A DNA stretch of 35,045 nt from positions 1 to 35,045 of the forward strand of contig PAPN01000013.1 of the NCBI GenBank assembly GCA_002708925.1, in the 5' to 3' direction. The notes beneath the pieces are model-generated. The model searched no databases. It was not told the origin of the DNA and saw nothing but the letters and a program-made list of their open reading frames with translations. The DNA is from Paracoccaceae bacterium. GTDB taxonomy: Bacteria > Pseudomonadota > Alphaproteobacteria > Rhodobacterales > Rhodobacteraceae. Shown here one piece after another: positions 1 to 7,579 of this stretch (position 1 is its first letter; each line of letters opens with the position of its first letter). The position numbers were made by a program, and so were the translations under genes.

Positions 1-340
1 GCGAGGAAAAATCATCATAGGTCAGCGCATAGGCCGAGGCCGAGCCGTCATTGATGCCATACATCTTGCGGAAATCGGCGCCGGTAACGTGGGGCACCTG
101 CCCCTTGGCCGCGCCCACGCCCAGGTTGATCTCGGGCTCGCGGAAATAGATCGGCTTCAGCTGGGCGTGAATATCGGTGACGTGGATCAGCGACACATTG
201 CCGAAAGTATCGAACTGCAACAGCTCGTCCTGGGTCAGTTTCTGCTGGGCGGCCAGGCGGGCCCAGTTACCAAACCCCGAGGCCCCATACATTGCGGATG
301 CGGCCATACTTACCTGAAGGAAATCGCGGCGAGAGATCAT
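1..340 (-). CDS. soxB: SoxB sulfate thiohydrolase, N-terminal part (runs off window)
   Basis: SoxB is the di-manganese periplasmic enzyme that hydrolyses sulfate off the cysteine-S-thiosulfonate carried by SoxY. Only the first 113 residues or so are in the window. The protein opens with MISRRDFLQ, a twin-arginine export signal (SRRDF) followed by a short Ala/Gly-rich stretch. The metallophosphoesterase-like motif VTDIHAQLKP follows near residue 54, where the Asp and His are metal ligands in the family. The ATG at 338-340 was chosen because it puts the Tat motif at the extreme N-terminus and has GGAG about 12 bases upstream. It lies downstream of soxA in the same direction, as in Paracoccus-type sox clusters. 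The C-terminal three quarters lie beyond position 1. Confidence 0.93.
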   Translation of the reverse strand, partial: MISRRDFLQVSMAASAMYGASGFGNWARLAAQQKLTQDELLQFDTFGNVSLIHVTDIHAQLKPIYFREPEINLGVGAAKGQVPHVTGADFRKMYGINDGSASAYALTYDDFSS

Positions 341-448
341 AGCTCATAACTCCGAGCGGTTTGAGTGTTCCAATTCCCTTGGCGCGGATTGTCCAAGGGC
401 TAGGCTATTTTAGCCTTTTGCGTCAATGTGTTGCGATTCTTGTGGGCC

Positions 449-468
449 GGGGGCAGCGCGCCGCCCCC
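449..468 (-). other. GC-rich stem-loop between soxA and soxB
   Basis: GGGGGC at 449-454 pairs perfectly with GCCCCC at 463-468 around an 8-base loop, about 11 bases after the soxA stop and about 110 bases before the soxB start. There is no clear run of T on the minus strand, so a full terminator is unlikely. An attenuator or an mRNA processing/stability element that sets the soxXYZA to soxB ratio is an inference. Confidence 0.45.
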
Positions 469-479
469 AGCGTTTTGTC

Positions 480-1334
480 TTAGTTCCGGACCGAGGGGCC
501 TTCGACCGACAGGCCGTTGCCGCGGCTGGCGACATACAGTTCCAGAGCCACAAACTCGGGGCTGCCGGGGCTGTAGGTTTCGGCGCGGGTGTCGCGTACA
601 CAGCCTTTGAAACGCGCGTGAACCGAGTTCAGCTTGGCGTTTTTCAGACGGTAGGCCGGGAAGCCGTTGATCTGGCCCTGGCTCAGGTGGTCGGCGCGGA
701 TCATGTTGCCATAGTTATCTTCGTGGCAGTTGGCGCAGGACAGATCCAGCTGGCCGGTGCGGCTATAGTACATGTCCTTACCTTGCAGCCACATGGCCTC
801 GGCCGGGCCGTCAATCGCAACATTGACGGGCATCCCGCGCGATTGCAGGCTGATCAGAGCGACCATGTTGGTCAGCTTACCGGAGGTGTATTTCAGCTTC
901 TCAGCGCCCATACGGTTTTCGCGGCAGTCATTGACCTGCATTTCCAGCGTGCGGACCTCTTCGGCCCCGTCGTTCCACTTGGGATAGACGGCGCGCACGC
1001 CCTTCATGCTTTCTTCGGCATCGCCGTGGCAGGACGCGCAGGATTTACCTTCGGATCCTTCGACGGTTTCCCAGTCATCCAGCGCGGCCTCGACGGCCAG
1101 CATACCGGGGTTGTCGAAGTCATCCGCCTGCATCACCTGCGTGTTGTCCGAACGGAAATGCCAGCCCGACATGACCTCGTCCAGCGCGTCCGACAGATGC
1201 GCCGGCGCGGGGGCTTTGGTGACGATTTCCAGCTCTTCGTTGACCACCAGCTTGTCGTCATCCGCATCCGCGAATGCCACGGCCGGCAGGGGCAAGGTCA
1301 GTGCCGCAATCGCTGTCAGTTGCTTGAATTTCAT
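480..1334 (-). CDS. soxA: SoxA, diheme c-type subunit of SoxXA
   Basis: SoxXA joins thiosulfate to the SoxY carrier cysteine by oxidative disulfide formation in the periplasm. The 284-residue product has a Sec signal (MKFKQLTAIAALTLPLPAVAFA). It has two haem c motifs, CASCH at residues 99-103 and CANCH at 200-204, so it is the diheme type seen in Paracoccus and Rhodovulum. Cys245 in FKGCVRDTR is the position of the haem-ligating cysteine persulfide in the family. It is followed by the conserved acidic/arginine stretch. The gene sits between soxZ and soxB, in order XYZAB. A GAGG-type ribosome site lies just before ATG 1334. Length and motifs are intact. Confidence 0.96.
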   Translation of the reverse strand: MKFKQLTAIAALTLPLPAVAFADADDDKLVVNEELEIVTKAPAPAHLSDALDEVMSGWHFRSDNTQVMQADDFDNPGMLAVEAALDDWETVEGSEGKSCASCHGDAEESMKGVRAVYPKWNDGAEEVRTLEMQVNDCRENRMGAEKLKYTSGKLTNMVALISLQSRGMPVNVAIDGPAEAMWLQGKDMYYSRTGQLDLSCANCHEDNYGNMIRADHLSQGQINGFPAYRLKNAKLNSVHARFKGCVRDTRAETYSPGSPEFVALELYVASRGNGLSVEGPSVRN

Positions 1335-1398
1335 CTAGCTTCCTCCCTGAAGCGACCCTGCCCCCACATGGGAAGCAAGGCGCTTTGTTTTCATTCGT

Positions 1399-1728
1399 TT
1401 AGGCGATCGCAACCTTCTTCGAGGTCTCATAGACCGATCCGTCATCATCGTACCAGGTGAACTTCAGCTCGCCTGCTTCGGGGATGGTGGCTTCGAATTC
1501 GAAGTAGGGGTTGGTCGAAATTGCGGGCTCCAGGGTCACGTCGATCACCGAGGTGCCGTTGAACTCGCAGGTGAAGCGGTTGATGATCGAACGCGGGATG
1601 ACCGAGCCATCCTTGTTCTTGCGCTGACCCGATTCCATCTTGTGGCTGATCAGGGTTTTCAGCGTAACGGCTTCGCCAGCTGCGGCCTTTTTGGGGGCCT
1701 TGACGCGGGGTTTTACACCAGATGCCAT
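1399..1728 (-). CDS. soxZ: SoxZ, partner subunit of the SoxYZ sulfur carrier
   Basis: SoxZ is the small immunoglobulin-like half of the SoxYZ carrier. The 109-residue protein has no signal peptide and reaches the periplasm by hitch-hiking with Tat-exported SoxY, as known for the family. Visible family features are the N-terminal KPRVKAPKKA, the segment LISHKMESGQRKNKDG near residues 26-41 and the closing beta-strand region with KFTWYDDDGSVYET. It lies 21 bases downstream of soxY, and AGGAGAGA precedes the ATG. Length is normal and nothing is missing. Confidence 0.95.
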   Translation of the reverse strand: MASGVKPRVKAPKKAAAGEAVTLKTLISHKMESGQRKNKDGSVIPRSIINRFTCEFNGTSVIDVTLEPAISTNPYFEFEATIPEAGELKFTWYDDDGSVYETSKKVAIA

Positions 1729-1749
1729 TTTGTCTCTCCTATGTCCTGA

Positions 1750-2166
1750 TTAGCCGCCGCAGCCGCCGATGGTGACCTTCACGGTCGAGCTGGCCTTGGC
1801 GAAGCTGCCGTCAGCCATTTTGGCGATGGCAACAACGTCCTGGGTGCCGGCCAGGCGGATCCGGGTCGAGGCCGATTGCGAACCGGCCAGTTCACCGAAG
1901 TTGAAAGTAGCCACGCCCGGCGTCGGGTTGCCGGTGGCCAGCAGCAGGATGGCGGTGGCGCCGGCCGCCTCGACCGAAACGGGCACGGTGTTGCCGTTTT
2001 CGGCGATTTCCGGGGCGGTCAGGGTCACGCCGCCTTCGGCCATGTCTGCGCCGCCGGTGAAGGTGGCGATTGCGTCGTCAGCAGCTGCATTGACCTGGAT
2101 CGGCAGAACGGTCAGCGCCGCGGCCCCCAGCCCAAGCGCCAGCGTATCGCGTCTTGAGAATTCCAT
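1750..2166 (-). CDS. soxY: SoxY, sulfur-carrier subunit with GGCGG swinging arm
   Basis: SoxY carries the sulfur intermediates on one cysteine at its extreme C-terminus. The 138-residue protein begins MEFSRRDTLALGLGAAAL, a Tat signal. It ends IGGCGG, the diagnostic carrier arm whose Cys136 is conjugated to thiosulfate by SoxXA and cleared by SoxB and SoxCD. It is the second gene after soxX, with 28 bases between them, and is followed by soxZ. AAGGAGACG lies just upstream of the ATG. The export signal, core and arm are all intact. Confidence 0.96.
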   Translation of the reverse strand: MEFSRRDTLALGLGAAALTVLPIQVNAAADDAIATFTGGADMAEGGVTLTAPEIAENGNTVPVSVEAAGATAILLLATGNPTPGVATFNFGELAGSQSASTRIRLAGTQDVVAIAKMADGSFAKASSTVKVTIGGCGG

Positions 2167-2194
2167 TTTCGTCTCCTTGCTCAGAATTGCCGTG

Positions 2195-2665
2195 TCACTT
2201 CAGCGTGGACAGGAAGGCAATCACATCTTCGATTTGTGCAGCCGACAGCAGCGGATCCAGAGGGCCATCCGCAGCTTTGCCGGTATAGGCGTTGCCCGGA
2301 CGGGTGAAACCATCGACTTTGTAATAGGCCGGCATCACTGTGCCCTCGAAGGTCATTTTCGAGTTCACCAGAATGCCGCGCAGCTCGGCGATGGTGCGGT
2401 TTTCGCCTACGCCGTCCAGAATGGGGCCAACATTGCCCGGAAAGGTCAGATCCGTGCGTTCCTCGATGTTATGACAGGCAATGCAATTGCCTTTTTTCTT
2501 ATTCGAGAAGACGTCGAAACCTGCGTCCGCGTTTCCAGCTGCACCCGTCAGAGACTGTTCGACAGCCCCGTCCTCGGTGAATACCACATCTGCGGGCGCA
2601 ACCGGGTTGGCAAATGCCGCGCCAGCAGCAAGGCTTGCCGCCAGTGTCAGAGTAGTTAGCCTCAT
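2195..2665 (-). CDS. soxX: SoxX, monoheme cytochrome c subunit of SoxXA
   Basis: SoxX takes electrons from the SoxA haems and passes them to a small cytochrome c. The 156-residue product has a Sec signal (MRLTTLTLAASLAAGAAFA), one haem motif CIACH at residues 61-65 and a likely Met111 axial ligand in GTVMPAYY. An upstream ATG at 2677 exists, but GGGAGGAATC lies exactly between the two ATGs and serves the second one (2665), which also gives the cleaner signal peptide. It is the first gene of soxXYZAB. Its promoter must lie in the 116 bases before it, which contain the SoxR-type palindrome. Confidence 0.95.
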   Translation of the reverse strand: MRLTTLTLAASLAAGAAFANPVAPADVVFTEDGAVEQSLTGAAGNADAGFDVFSNKKKGNCIACHNIEERTDLTFPGNVGPILDGVGENRTIAELRGILVNSKMTFEGTVMPAYYKVDGFTRPGNAYTGKAADGPLDPLLSAAQIEDVIAFLSTLK

Positions 2666-2700
2666 GATTCCTCCCATGGGTCGTTATGGCTGTTATAGCT

Positions 2701-2760
2701 CGGTATACCGTAGTTCACCGCCCGCGCGGAACGCAACAACAAATTCACACTTGTGAATTT
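2701..2760 (-). promoter_or_regulatory. soxX promoter region with SoxR-type operator
   Basis: The gap between soxW and soxX contains a perfect palindrome at 2741-2760, AAATTCACACTTGTGAATTT (nine-base arms, two-base centre). It fits ATTC-N8-GAAT, the operator known for the Rhodobacter SqrR/BigR repressors, which are relatives of SoxR. SoxR of other sox systems is reported to bind the soxW-soxX and soxS-soxV gaps, so location and sequence agree. A second perfect palindrome, CGGTATACCG, lies at 2701-2710, close to where a minus-strand -10 element would be. Exact -35/-10 boxes are not obvious. Confidence 0.72.
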
Positions 2761-2781
2761 TTTTGGATGTTGCGCTGCGGG

Positions 2782-3360
2782 TCAGTCAAATTTTCCATTG
2801 TTGCGCTCTTGGATTCGTCGCGCGTGATAGCGTTGGAAATCTTCCCCATTATCAAGCAAGTATCGCTTCTCGGCAACCCAGGTATACATATCCGTCGTGG
2901 TGCCCCTGGCAAAGGCGCCGGGCATCATGGCGACGGTGGCCTGAGGGGCCGGAACGCCTTGGGGGACGTCCTCGGGGAAAAACAGCACGGTGGGCGTGAA
3001 CAGAATCCCCCATTTGCGCATCAACGCCGACTGAGACATCTCCTGGCCATCGAAATCAATGGCCGCGTCACTGCCGTGCAGGTTCATTTGCACCACAAAG
3101 AAATTGTCCGCGATGAATTGCGACAGCGCGGGGTCCGAGTACACTTCCTCGTGCATTTTCTGGCAATAGATACAGCCGCGCTGTTCGATGATCACGGCCA
3201 GGCGTTTGCCTTCGGCATTGGCCTCGGCCAGATCTTCGCGCAGGTCTTTGAACGTGTCACGCATCCACGGTGTTTTATGCAGCCCGTCATCGCCGATTTC
3301 AGCCATCGCGGATGTGGCCAGCCCGATCATAGCGGCCAGCGTCAGTAGCAGTCGTTTCAT
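2782..3360 (-). CDS. soxW: SoxW, periplasmic thioredoxin-like protein
   Basis: SoxW is the thioredoxin partner of the SoxV electron-transfer membrane protein and keeps periplasmic Sox thiols reduced. The 192-residue protein has a signal peptide (MKRLLLTLAAMIGLATSAMA). A thioredoxin-fold segment follows, with the redox pair Cys63-Ile-Tyr-Cys66 in EQRGCIYCQKMHEEV and a later FTPTVLFFP cis-proline strand. The ATG at 3360 was preferred over an upstream in-frame start because GGGAGGGAAGG sits directly before it and it restores the signal sequence. It is 22 bases downstream of soxV, which implies a soxVW unit. Confidence 0.92.
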   Translation of the reverse strand: MKRLLLTLAAMIGLATSAMAEIGDDGLHKTPWMRDTFKDLREDLAEANAEGKRLAVIIEQRGCIYCQKMHEEVYSDPALSQFIADNFFVVQMNLHGSDAAIDFDGQEMSQSALMRKWGILFTPTVLFFPEDVPQGVPAPQATVAMMPGAFARGTTTDMYTWVAEKRYLLDNGEDFQRYHARRIQERNNGKFD

Positions 3361-3382
3361 GTCCTTCCCTCCCTTAAAAAGC

Positions 3383-4120
3383 TTATCCCACGCTGCCAAA
3401 GGCCGGGAACCAGCGGATCATCGCATCCGCGATCAGATTAACGGCATTCGTCGCGATCAGAATGGCGAACAGGATCAGCATCGCGCCCATCGCCTTTTCA
3501 ACATAGCCCAGATATTTCCGATGTCTCTGCATCCAGCGCAGGAAAGGTTTGGCAAAGAGCGCGGCCACAATAAACGGCGCAGTCATTGACAGACCGTAAA
3601 CCAGCAGCAACAAACCGCCGCGCCAGATGTCCCCCATCCCGCTGGCGATCATCAGGATCGAGGCCAGCGCCGGCCCCACGCAGGGGGTCCAGCCAAACCC
3701 GAAGGCCAGCCCCATCACATAGGCGCCCAGCACCGTCGTGGGCTCGGCTTTGCTTTCGATCTTGGCCTCGCGATACAGCAGGCCGATTTTCAGCACGCCC
3801 AGGAAATGCAGGCCAAAGACGAACAGCACCGCCGCAGCCACATAGCTCAGCGGCTGTTTCCACTGGGCAAAGGCCTGCCCCAGCGCCGTCGCCCCCATCC
3901 CCAGCATCACAAAGATCGAGCTAACCCCCAGCGCGAACATCACCGCCGAGACCACCAGCCGCCGCTGCGCGCCCGGCGCAATCGCGCCATCCTCGCGCAG
4001 TTCGGACATGGAAATTCCGGCCATATAGCACAGATAAAACGGCACCATCGGCAGAATACAGGGCGTAAAGAAGGACAACAGCCCCGCTAGCGCCGCCCCC
4101 GCAAAGGAGATATCCAACAT
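3383..4120 (-). CDS. soxV: SoxV, CcdA/DsbD-type thiol electron-transfer membrane protein
   Basis: SoxV moves reducing equivalents from cytoplasmic thioredoxin across the membrane to SoxW and the SoxYZ carrier. The 245-residue protein has six hydrophobic spans. It carries the two CcdA-family cysteine motifs: SFFTPCILPMVP near residue 21 in span 1, and FGWTPCVGPAL near residue 147 in span 4. These two cysteines form the redox pair in CcdA. The start ATG 4120 is 78 bases from the divergent soxS start. The soxWV order and the divergent soxS match known Paracoccus/Pseudaminobacter clusters. Confidence 0.94.
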   Translation of the reverse strand: MLDISFAGAALAGLLSFFTPCILPMVPFYLCYMAGISMSELREDGAIAPGAQRRLVVSAVMFALGVSSIFVMLGMGATALGQAFAQWKQPLSYVAAAVLFVFGLHFLGVLKIGLLYREAKIESKAEPTTVLGAYVMGLAFGFGWTPCVGPALASILMIASGMGDIWRGGLLLLVYGLSMTAPFIVAALFAKPFLRWMQRHRKYLGYVEKAMGAMLILFAILIATNAVNLIADAMIRWFPAFGSVG

Positions 4121-4198
4121 CCGCGCGACTCCTTGAATAATTCACATATTCATATTATGTTGTGCGACAACTTGTCGTCAATCCGGGGGGCCACGCCC
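4121..4198. promoter_or_regulatory. Divergent soxV / soxS promoter region
   Basis: This AT-richer 78-base gap separates soxV (minus) and soxS (plus). It contains AATTCACAT at about 4139-4147, which repeats the left arm of the palindrome at 2741-2760, then ATTCAT. The partner arm is degenerate, so this would be a weaker SoxR site. A second element, CGACAACTTGTCG at 4165-4177, is a 6+1+6 inverted repeat. Both promoters must be here. Assignment to SoxR rests on the homologous soxS-soxV operator known in other sox loci. Confidence 0.6.
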
Positions 4199-4561
4199 AT
4201 GCGTCTTTTTCTGATTTCCGTCCTGACCTGGGTCAGCATGACGCTTTCTGCTGGCGCTGTCGAGCTCCTGATGGTTGAACGCCCCGGTTGCCATTACTGC
4301 ATTGAATGGAAAGACAAAATCGGCCCCATCTACCCCAATTCCGCCGAAGGTAAATACGCCCCGCTGCGGATCATGGACATCTCGGATAAGGCCGAAGGCA
4401 TCCAATTCGCCCGCAAGGTCGTCTACACCCCCACCTTTGTCCTGCTTGAGAACAACCAAGAGATCGGCAGAATCGAAGGCTACCCCGGCGAGGACTTCTT
4501 CTGGGGGATGCTGGAAATGATGCTGAAGGCCAAGACGGATTACCAGAAAAGCGCGGGCTGA
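4199..4561 (+). CDS. soxS: SoxS, periplasmic thioredoxin-like reactivation protein
   Basis: SoxS is a small periplasmic thioredoxin-fold protein reported to reactivate SoxYZ. The 120-residue product has a signal peptide (MRLFLISVLTWVSMTLSAGA) followed immediately by VELLMVERPGCHYCIEWK with redox Cys31 and Cys34. A cis-proline strand YTPTFVLLEN and a conserved GRIEGYPGEDFFW segment come later. ATG 4199 was chosen over an upstream start at 4133 because it opens with the signal sequence and leaves the operator region untranslated. It diverges from soxV and is followed after 96 bases by soxR. Confidence 0.9.
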   Translation: MRLFLISVLTWVSMTLSAGAVELLMVERPGCHYCIEWKDKIGPIYPNSAEGKYAPLRIMDISDKAEGIQFARKVVYTPTFVLLENNQEIGRIEGYPGEDFFWGMLEMMLKAKTDYQKSAG

Positions 4562-4657
4562 CGCTACGTCCGCTGCGACGCGGCGTCCCCATGGACTTGG
4601 CCCACGAAATAGTTGATAACCTCAGTCAAGAGGTCAATACGCCCAGAGGGACAGGCA

Positions 4658-4999
4658 ATGGCACTGCCGGTGTTCACCAACACCATAACCGAAGACGAGA
4701 TGGATCGCATCGTGGACAACGCCACCAATGCGTCCAACTTTCTAAAGGCCGTCAGCCACGAAGGACGGATGTTGATCCTGTGCCACCTGGTCACCGGCGA
4801 AAAATCCGTGACAGAGCTGGAAACCCTGCTGTCCGCGCGTCAGGCAGCCGTGTCGCAGCAGCTGTCCCGCCTGCGGCTGGAGGGGCTGGTTGTGCCCCGC
4901 CGCGAGGGCAAGGCCATCTATTACCGTTTGGCGGACGACAAGCCTCGGCGTATACTGGAACTGGTCTACGATCTGTTCTGCGACGACAAAGACGCCTGA
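4658..4999 (+). CDS. soxR: SoxR, ArsR-family thiol-switch repressor of sox genes
   Basis: SoxR is a winged-helix repressor of the ArsR family that releases sox promoters when sulfur compounds or persulfides are present. The 113-residue protein has the ArsR core: LKAVSHEGRMLILCHLV, then the recognition helix region LLSARQAAVSQQLSRLRLEGLV and the wing REGKAIYYRL. Two cysteines, Cys42 (ILCHL) and Cys108 (DLFCDD), fall almost exactly where SqrR carries its persulfide-sensing pair (41 and 107), so it should be redox competent. ATG 4658 follows AGAGGGACAG. An in-frame TTG at 4613 would add 15 unlikely residues. The cognate operator is probably 2741-2760. Confidence 0.93.
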   Translation: MALPVFTNTITEDEMDRIVDNATNASNFLKAVSHEGRMLILCHLVTGEKSVTELETLLSARQAAVSQQLSRLRLEGLVVPRREGKAIYYRLADDKPRRILELVYDLFCDDKDA

Positions 5000-5045
5000 A
5001 ACAGCCTAAGATAGACCCGCGTTTGATCTGGAGAGGAGACGGATC

Positions 5046-6104
5046 ATGCAGGAAATGCTGACCGAAGAGGTGCTGGTCGCCCTGGTGGGCCTTGGTGGCG
5101 GTTTGCTGCTGGGGCTGGCCGCGCGTCTGGGCCGGTTCTGCACCATGGGTGCGATTGAGGATCTGCTCTATGGTGGATCCAGCACACGGATGCGGATGTG
5201 GGCGCTGGCCATTGGCGTGGCCGTGCTGGGCAGCTTTGCGCTGTCGGCCATGGGCTGGCTACAGACGGAAACCTCTTATTATCTGTCGATCCGCTGGATG
5301 CCCTTTGCCTCGGTGCTGGGGGGGCTGATGTTCGGCTATGGCATGGCGCTGGCCGGCAATTGCGGCTACGGCTCGATTGCGCGGCTGGGCGGCGGCGACA
5401 TGCGCGCCTTTGTCATCGTTCTGGTGATGGGCGTGTCGGCCTATGTGGTGCTGTCGGGCCCGCTGGCGCCGCTGCGGGTGATGATTTTCCCACAAGAGGA
5501 TGTGGTGAATGATCTGCCCCCCGGTATCGCGCATCTGCTGAGCAGCTGGACCGGGGGCTCGGTGGATAGCATCGGGATGGCGATCGGCGCGCTGATCGTG
5601 CTGGGCGCGCTATCCAACAAGGCCTTCCTGACCGAGGGCAAGGCGATTTTCTGGTCCGTCGTTGTGGGCGTGGCCATCGTGTCGGGCTGGGCGGGCAGCC
5701 ATTGGGTGGCCGCGACGGGATTTGCGGATATTCAGGTGGTCTCGCACAGTTTTTCGGCCCCCGTGGGGGAAAGCCTGCTGTATTTCATGACCGCCTCGGC
5801 GCGGGCACCGTCCTTTGCGGTGGGCTCGGTTGCGGGGGTGATCACGGGGGCCTTTATCGGATCGCTGATCAAGGGGCATTTCCGCTGGGAGGCCTGCGAA
5901 GACCCGCGCGAGCTGCGCCGCCAGATCACCGGGGCCGCGCTGATGGGCGCCGGCGCCGTGCTGGCGCTGGGGTGCACCGTCGGCCAGGGGCTGAGCGCGT
6001 TTTCGATGCTGGCCTTTTCCGCGCCGGTGACGTTTCTGGCGATTTTTGCCGGGGCGGCGCTGGGGCTGCGGCAGTTGATCGAAGGGTTTCAGCCAGCGGA
6101 GTGA
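5046..6104 (+). CDS. soxT: SoxT-like YeeE/YedE permease
   Basis: This 352-residue integral membrane protein of the YeeE/YedE (UPF0394) family probably imports thiosulfate or another reduced sulfur species. Members such as TsuA do this through paired conserved cysteines. Here the hallmark motifs are GLAARLGRFCTMGAIED near residue 32, GNCGYGSIARLGGGDMRAF near residue 107 and LALGCTVGQGLSAFS near residue 310. About nine or ten hydrophobic spans are visible. GAGAGGAGACGG precedes ATG 5046, 46 bases after soxR. The soxSRT order is known from other alphaproteobacteria. The substrate is inferred, not shown by the sequence. Confidence 0.85.
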   Translation: MQEMLTEEVLVALVGLGGGLLLGLAARLGRFCTMGAIEDLLYGGSSTRMRMWALAIGVAVLGSFALSAMGWLQTETSYYLSIRWMPFASVLGGLMFGYGMALAGNCGYGSIARLGGGDMRAFVIVLVMGVSAYVVLSGPLAPLRVMIFPQEDVVNDLPPGIAHLLSSWTGGSVDSIGMAIGALIVLGALSNKAFLTEGKAIFWSVVVGVAIVSGWAGSHWVAATGFADIQVVSHSFSAPVGESLLYFMTASARAPSFAVGSVAGVITGAFIGSLIKGHFRWEACEDPRELRRQITGAALMGAGAVLALGCTVGQGLSAFSMLAFSAPVTFLAIFAGAALGLRQLIEGFQPAE

Positions 6105-6107
6105 CAT

Positions 6108-6171
6108 GAGGGGCGCTGCCCCTCTGCGCTGCGCGCATTCACCCCGGAGTATTTGTTTGAGCAAAGAAAGG
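6108..6171 (+). repeat. Dispersed repeat, copy 1 (intergenic)
   Basis: Just after the soxT stop, a G-rich stem (GAGGGGCGCTGCCCCTC) is followed by a GC-rich block, then CCCCGGAGTATTTGTTTGAG and CAAAGAAAGG. The same order of elements recurs on the minus strand at 23005-23064 inside nnr, ending in GAGTATTTCGGTCAAAAAG. The shared layout suggests a REP-like dispersed family. Only these two copies are visible here. Confidence 0.55.
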
Positions 6172-6173
6172 AT

Positions 6174-6198
6174 AAAGGGGCCACGCGGGGGCCCCTTT
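6174..6198. terminator. Bidirectional terminator between soxT and acyl-CoA dehydrogenase
   Basis: AAAGGGGCC at 6174-6182 pairs perfectly with GGCCCCTTT at 6190-6198 around a 7-base loop. The A and T flanks let it act on both strands. It lies between the convergent ends of soxT (6104) and the dehydrogenase gene (stop at 6205). Confidence 0.8.
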
Positions 6199-6204
6199 GC
6201 CGTT

Positions 6205-7434
6205 TCAGACTTTTTGCTGGGTATATTTGCGGATTTCCGTCCGGGCGATTTGCCGGCGGTGCACTGCGTCGGGCCCATCTGCAAGGCGCAGGGTGCGCAC
6301 GTGGGTCCAGGCGTGGGCCAGCGGGGTGTCCTGGCTGATGCCCTGAGCGCCATACATCTGGCTGGCTTCGTCGATCACCTTTAGCGCCATGCGCGGGGCG
6401 ACCGTTTTGATCATCGAGATCCAGGGGGCGGCGGCGCGTGCATCGCCCTGATCCATGTACCAGGCGGCCTTGAGGCAGAGCAGGCGGGCCTGTTCGATCT
6501 CCATCCGGCATTCGGCGATGATGTCATAATTCGCGCCCAGATGGGCCAGCGGTTTGCCAAAGGCCTCGCGGTTCAGCGCGCGTTTGCACAGCAGTTCCAG
6601 CGCGGCCTCGGCCTGGCCAATGGCCCGCATACAGTGATGGATGCGGCCCGGCCCCAGACGGCCCTGAGAGATTTCGAAACCGCGCCCTTCGCCCAGCAAC
6701 AGGTTTTCCGCCGGGATACGCACATCGGTAAAGCGCATATGCATGTGGCCGTGGGGCGCGTCATCGTCACCGTAAACCTGCATCGGGCGGAGGATCTCGA
6801 TCCCAGCGGCATCGGCGGGCACCACCACCATCGAGTGCTGCCTGTGTTTGGGCAGATCGTCATCGCCGGTTTTGACCATGACGATATAGACGGCGCAGCG
6901 CGGATCCCCTGCCCCCGAGGCCCACCATTTTTCGCCGTTCAGAACATATTCATCCCCGTCCCGCACGCAGGACATCGCGATATTGGTGGCATCCGAGGAC
7001 GCGACATTGGGCTCGGTCATGCAATAGGCCGAGCGGATTTCACCGGCCAGAAGCGGCTCAAGCCATTGTTTTTTCAGCGCTTCGGTGCCGTAGCGTTCAA
7101 ACACCTCCATGTTGCCGGTATCGGGGGCCGAGCAATTGAACACCTCGGCGCCCAGCGGGGTTTTGCCCATTTCCTCGGCGAAATAGGCGTATTCCACCGT
7201 GGTCAGGCCAAAGCCCTTGTCACTGTCGGTCAGCCAGAAATTCCACAGCCCGGCGGCCCTGGCCCTGGCTTTCAGCCCTTCCAGAATTTCCGACTGGCGT
7301 TCGGTATATTGCCAGCGATCGCCTTTGGCGACTTCGGCTTCGTATTCCTCGGCCAATGGGGCAATCTCGTCACGAACCATCGTGGCGACACGCTCCAGCA
7401 GCTTTCGGTTCTCCTCCCTGATCCCGAAATCCAT
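6205..7434 (-). CDS. Acyl-CoA dehydrogenase family protein
   Basis: This is a FAD-dependent enzyme that desaturates an acyl-CoA at alpha-beta and passes electrons to ETF. The 409-residue protein has the N-terminal helical domain, a central beta domain (SAYCMTEPNVASSDATN near residues 130-146, GEKWWASGAGDPRC near 167-180) and a C-terminal helical domain. It ends with MYGAQGISQDTPLAHAW and TLRLADGPDAVHRRQIARTE. The LADGPD-VH ending is typical of the ACAD10/11-like subgroup. ATG 7434 follows GAGGGAGAGAG. An upstream in-frame start (7512) would add a cysteine-rich unlikely leader. It is separated by 145 bases from the amidase upstream, so co-transcription is possible but unproven. The substrate is unknown. 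Confidence 0.9.
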   Translation of the reverse strand: MDFGIREENRKLLERVATMVRDEIAPLAEEYEAEVAKGDRWQYTERQSEILEGLKARARAAGLWNFWLTDSDKGFGLTTVEYAYFAEEMGKTPLGAEVFNCSAPDTGNMEVFERYGTEALKKQWLEPLLAGEIRSAYCMTEPNVASSDATNIAMSCVRDGDEYVLNGEKWWASGAGDPRCAVYIVMVKTGDDDLPKHRQHSMVVVPADAAGIEILRPMQVYGDDDAPHGHMHMRFTDVRIPAENLLLGEGRGFEISQGRLGPGRIHHCMRAIGQAEAALELLCKRALNREAFGKPLAHLGANYDIIAECRMEIEQARLLCLKAAWYMDQGDARAAAPWISMIKTVAPRMALKVIDEASQMYGAQGISQDTPLAHAWTHVRTLRLADGPDAVHRRQIARTEIRKYTQQKV

Positions 7435-7579
7435 CTCTCTCCCTCGTTCCTCATTGCAGAAATAGTTTCCACATGAACTACAGCACGGCCCCCAAGGCAA
7501 AGAAAAGCGCAAAGGCGCGATTTGGCAAAAGACGTGGGGTCATAGATGTCAGCGCCCCGCAGCAAAGAGCCCCCACCGT

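Noticed and set aside
426..1460. Long plus-strand frame over soxA
   Set aside because: Antisense to soxA, which has intact haem motifs and signal peptide on the other strand.
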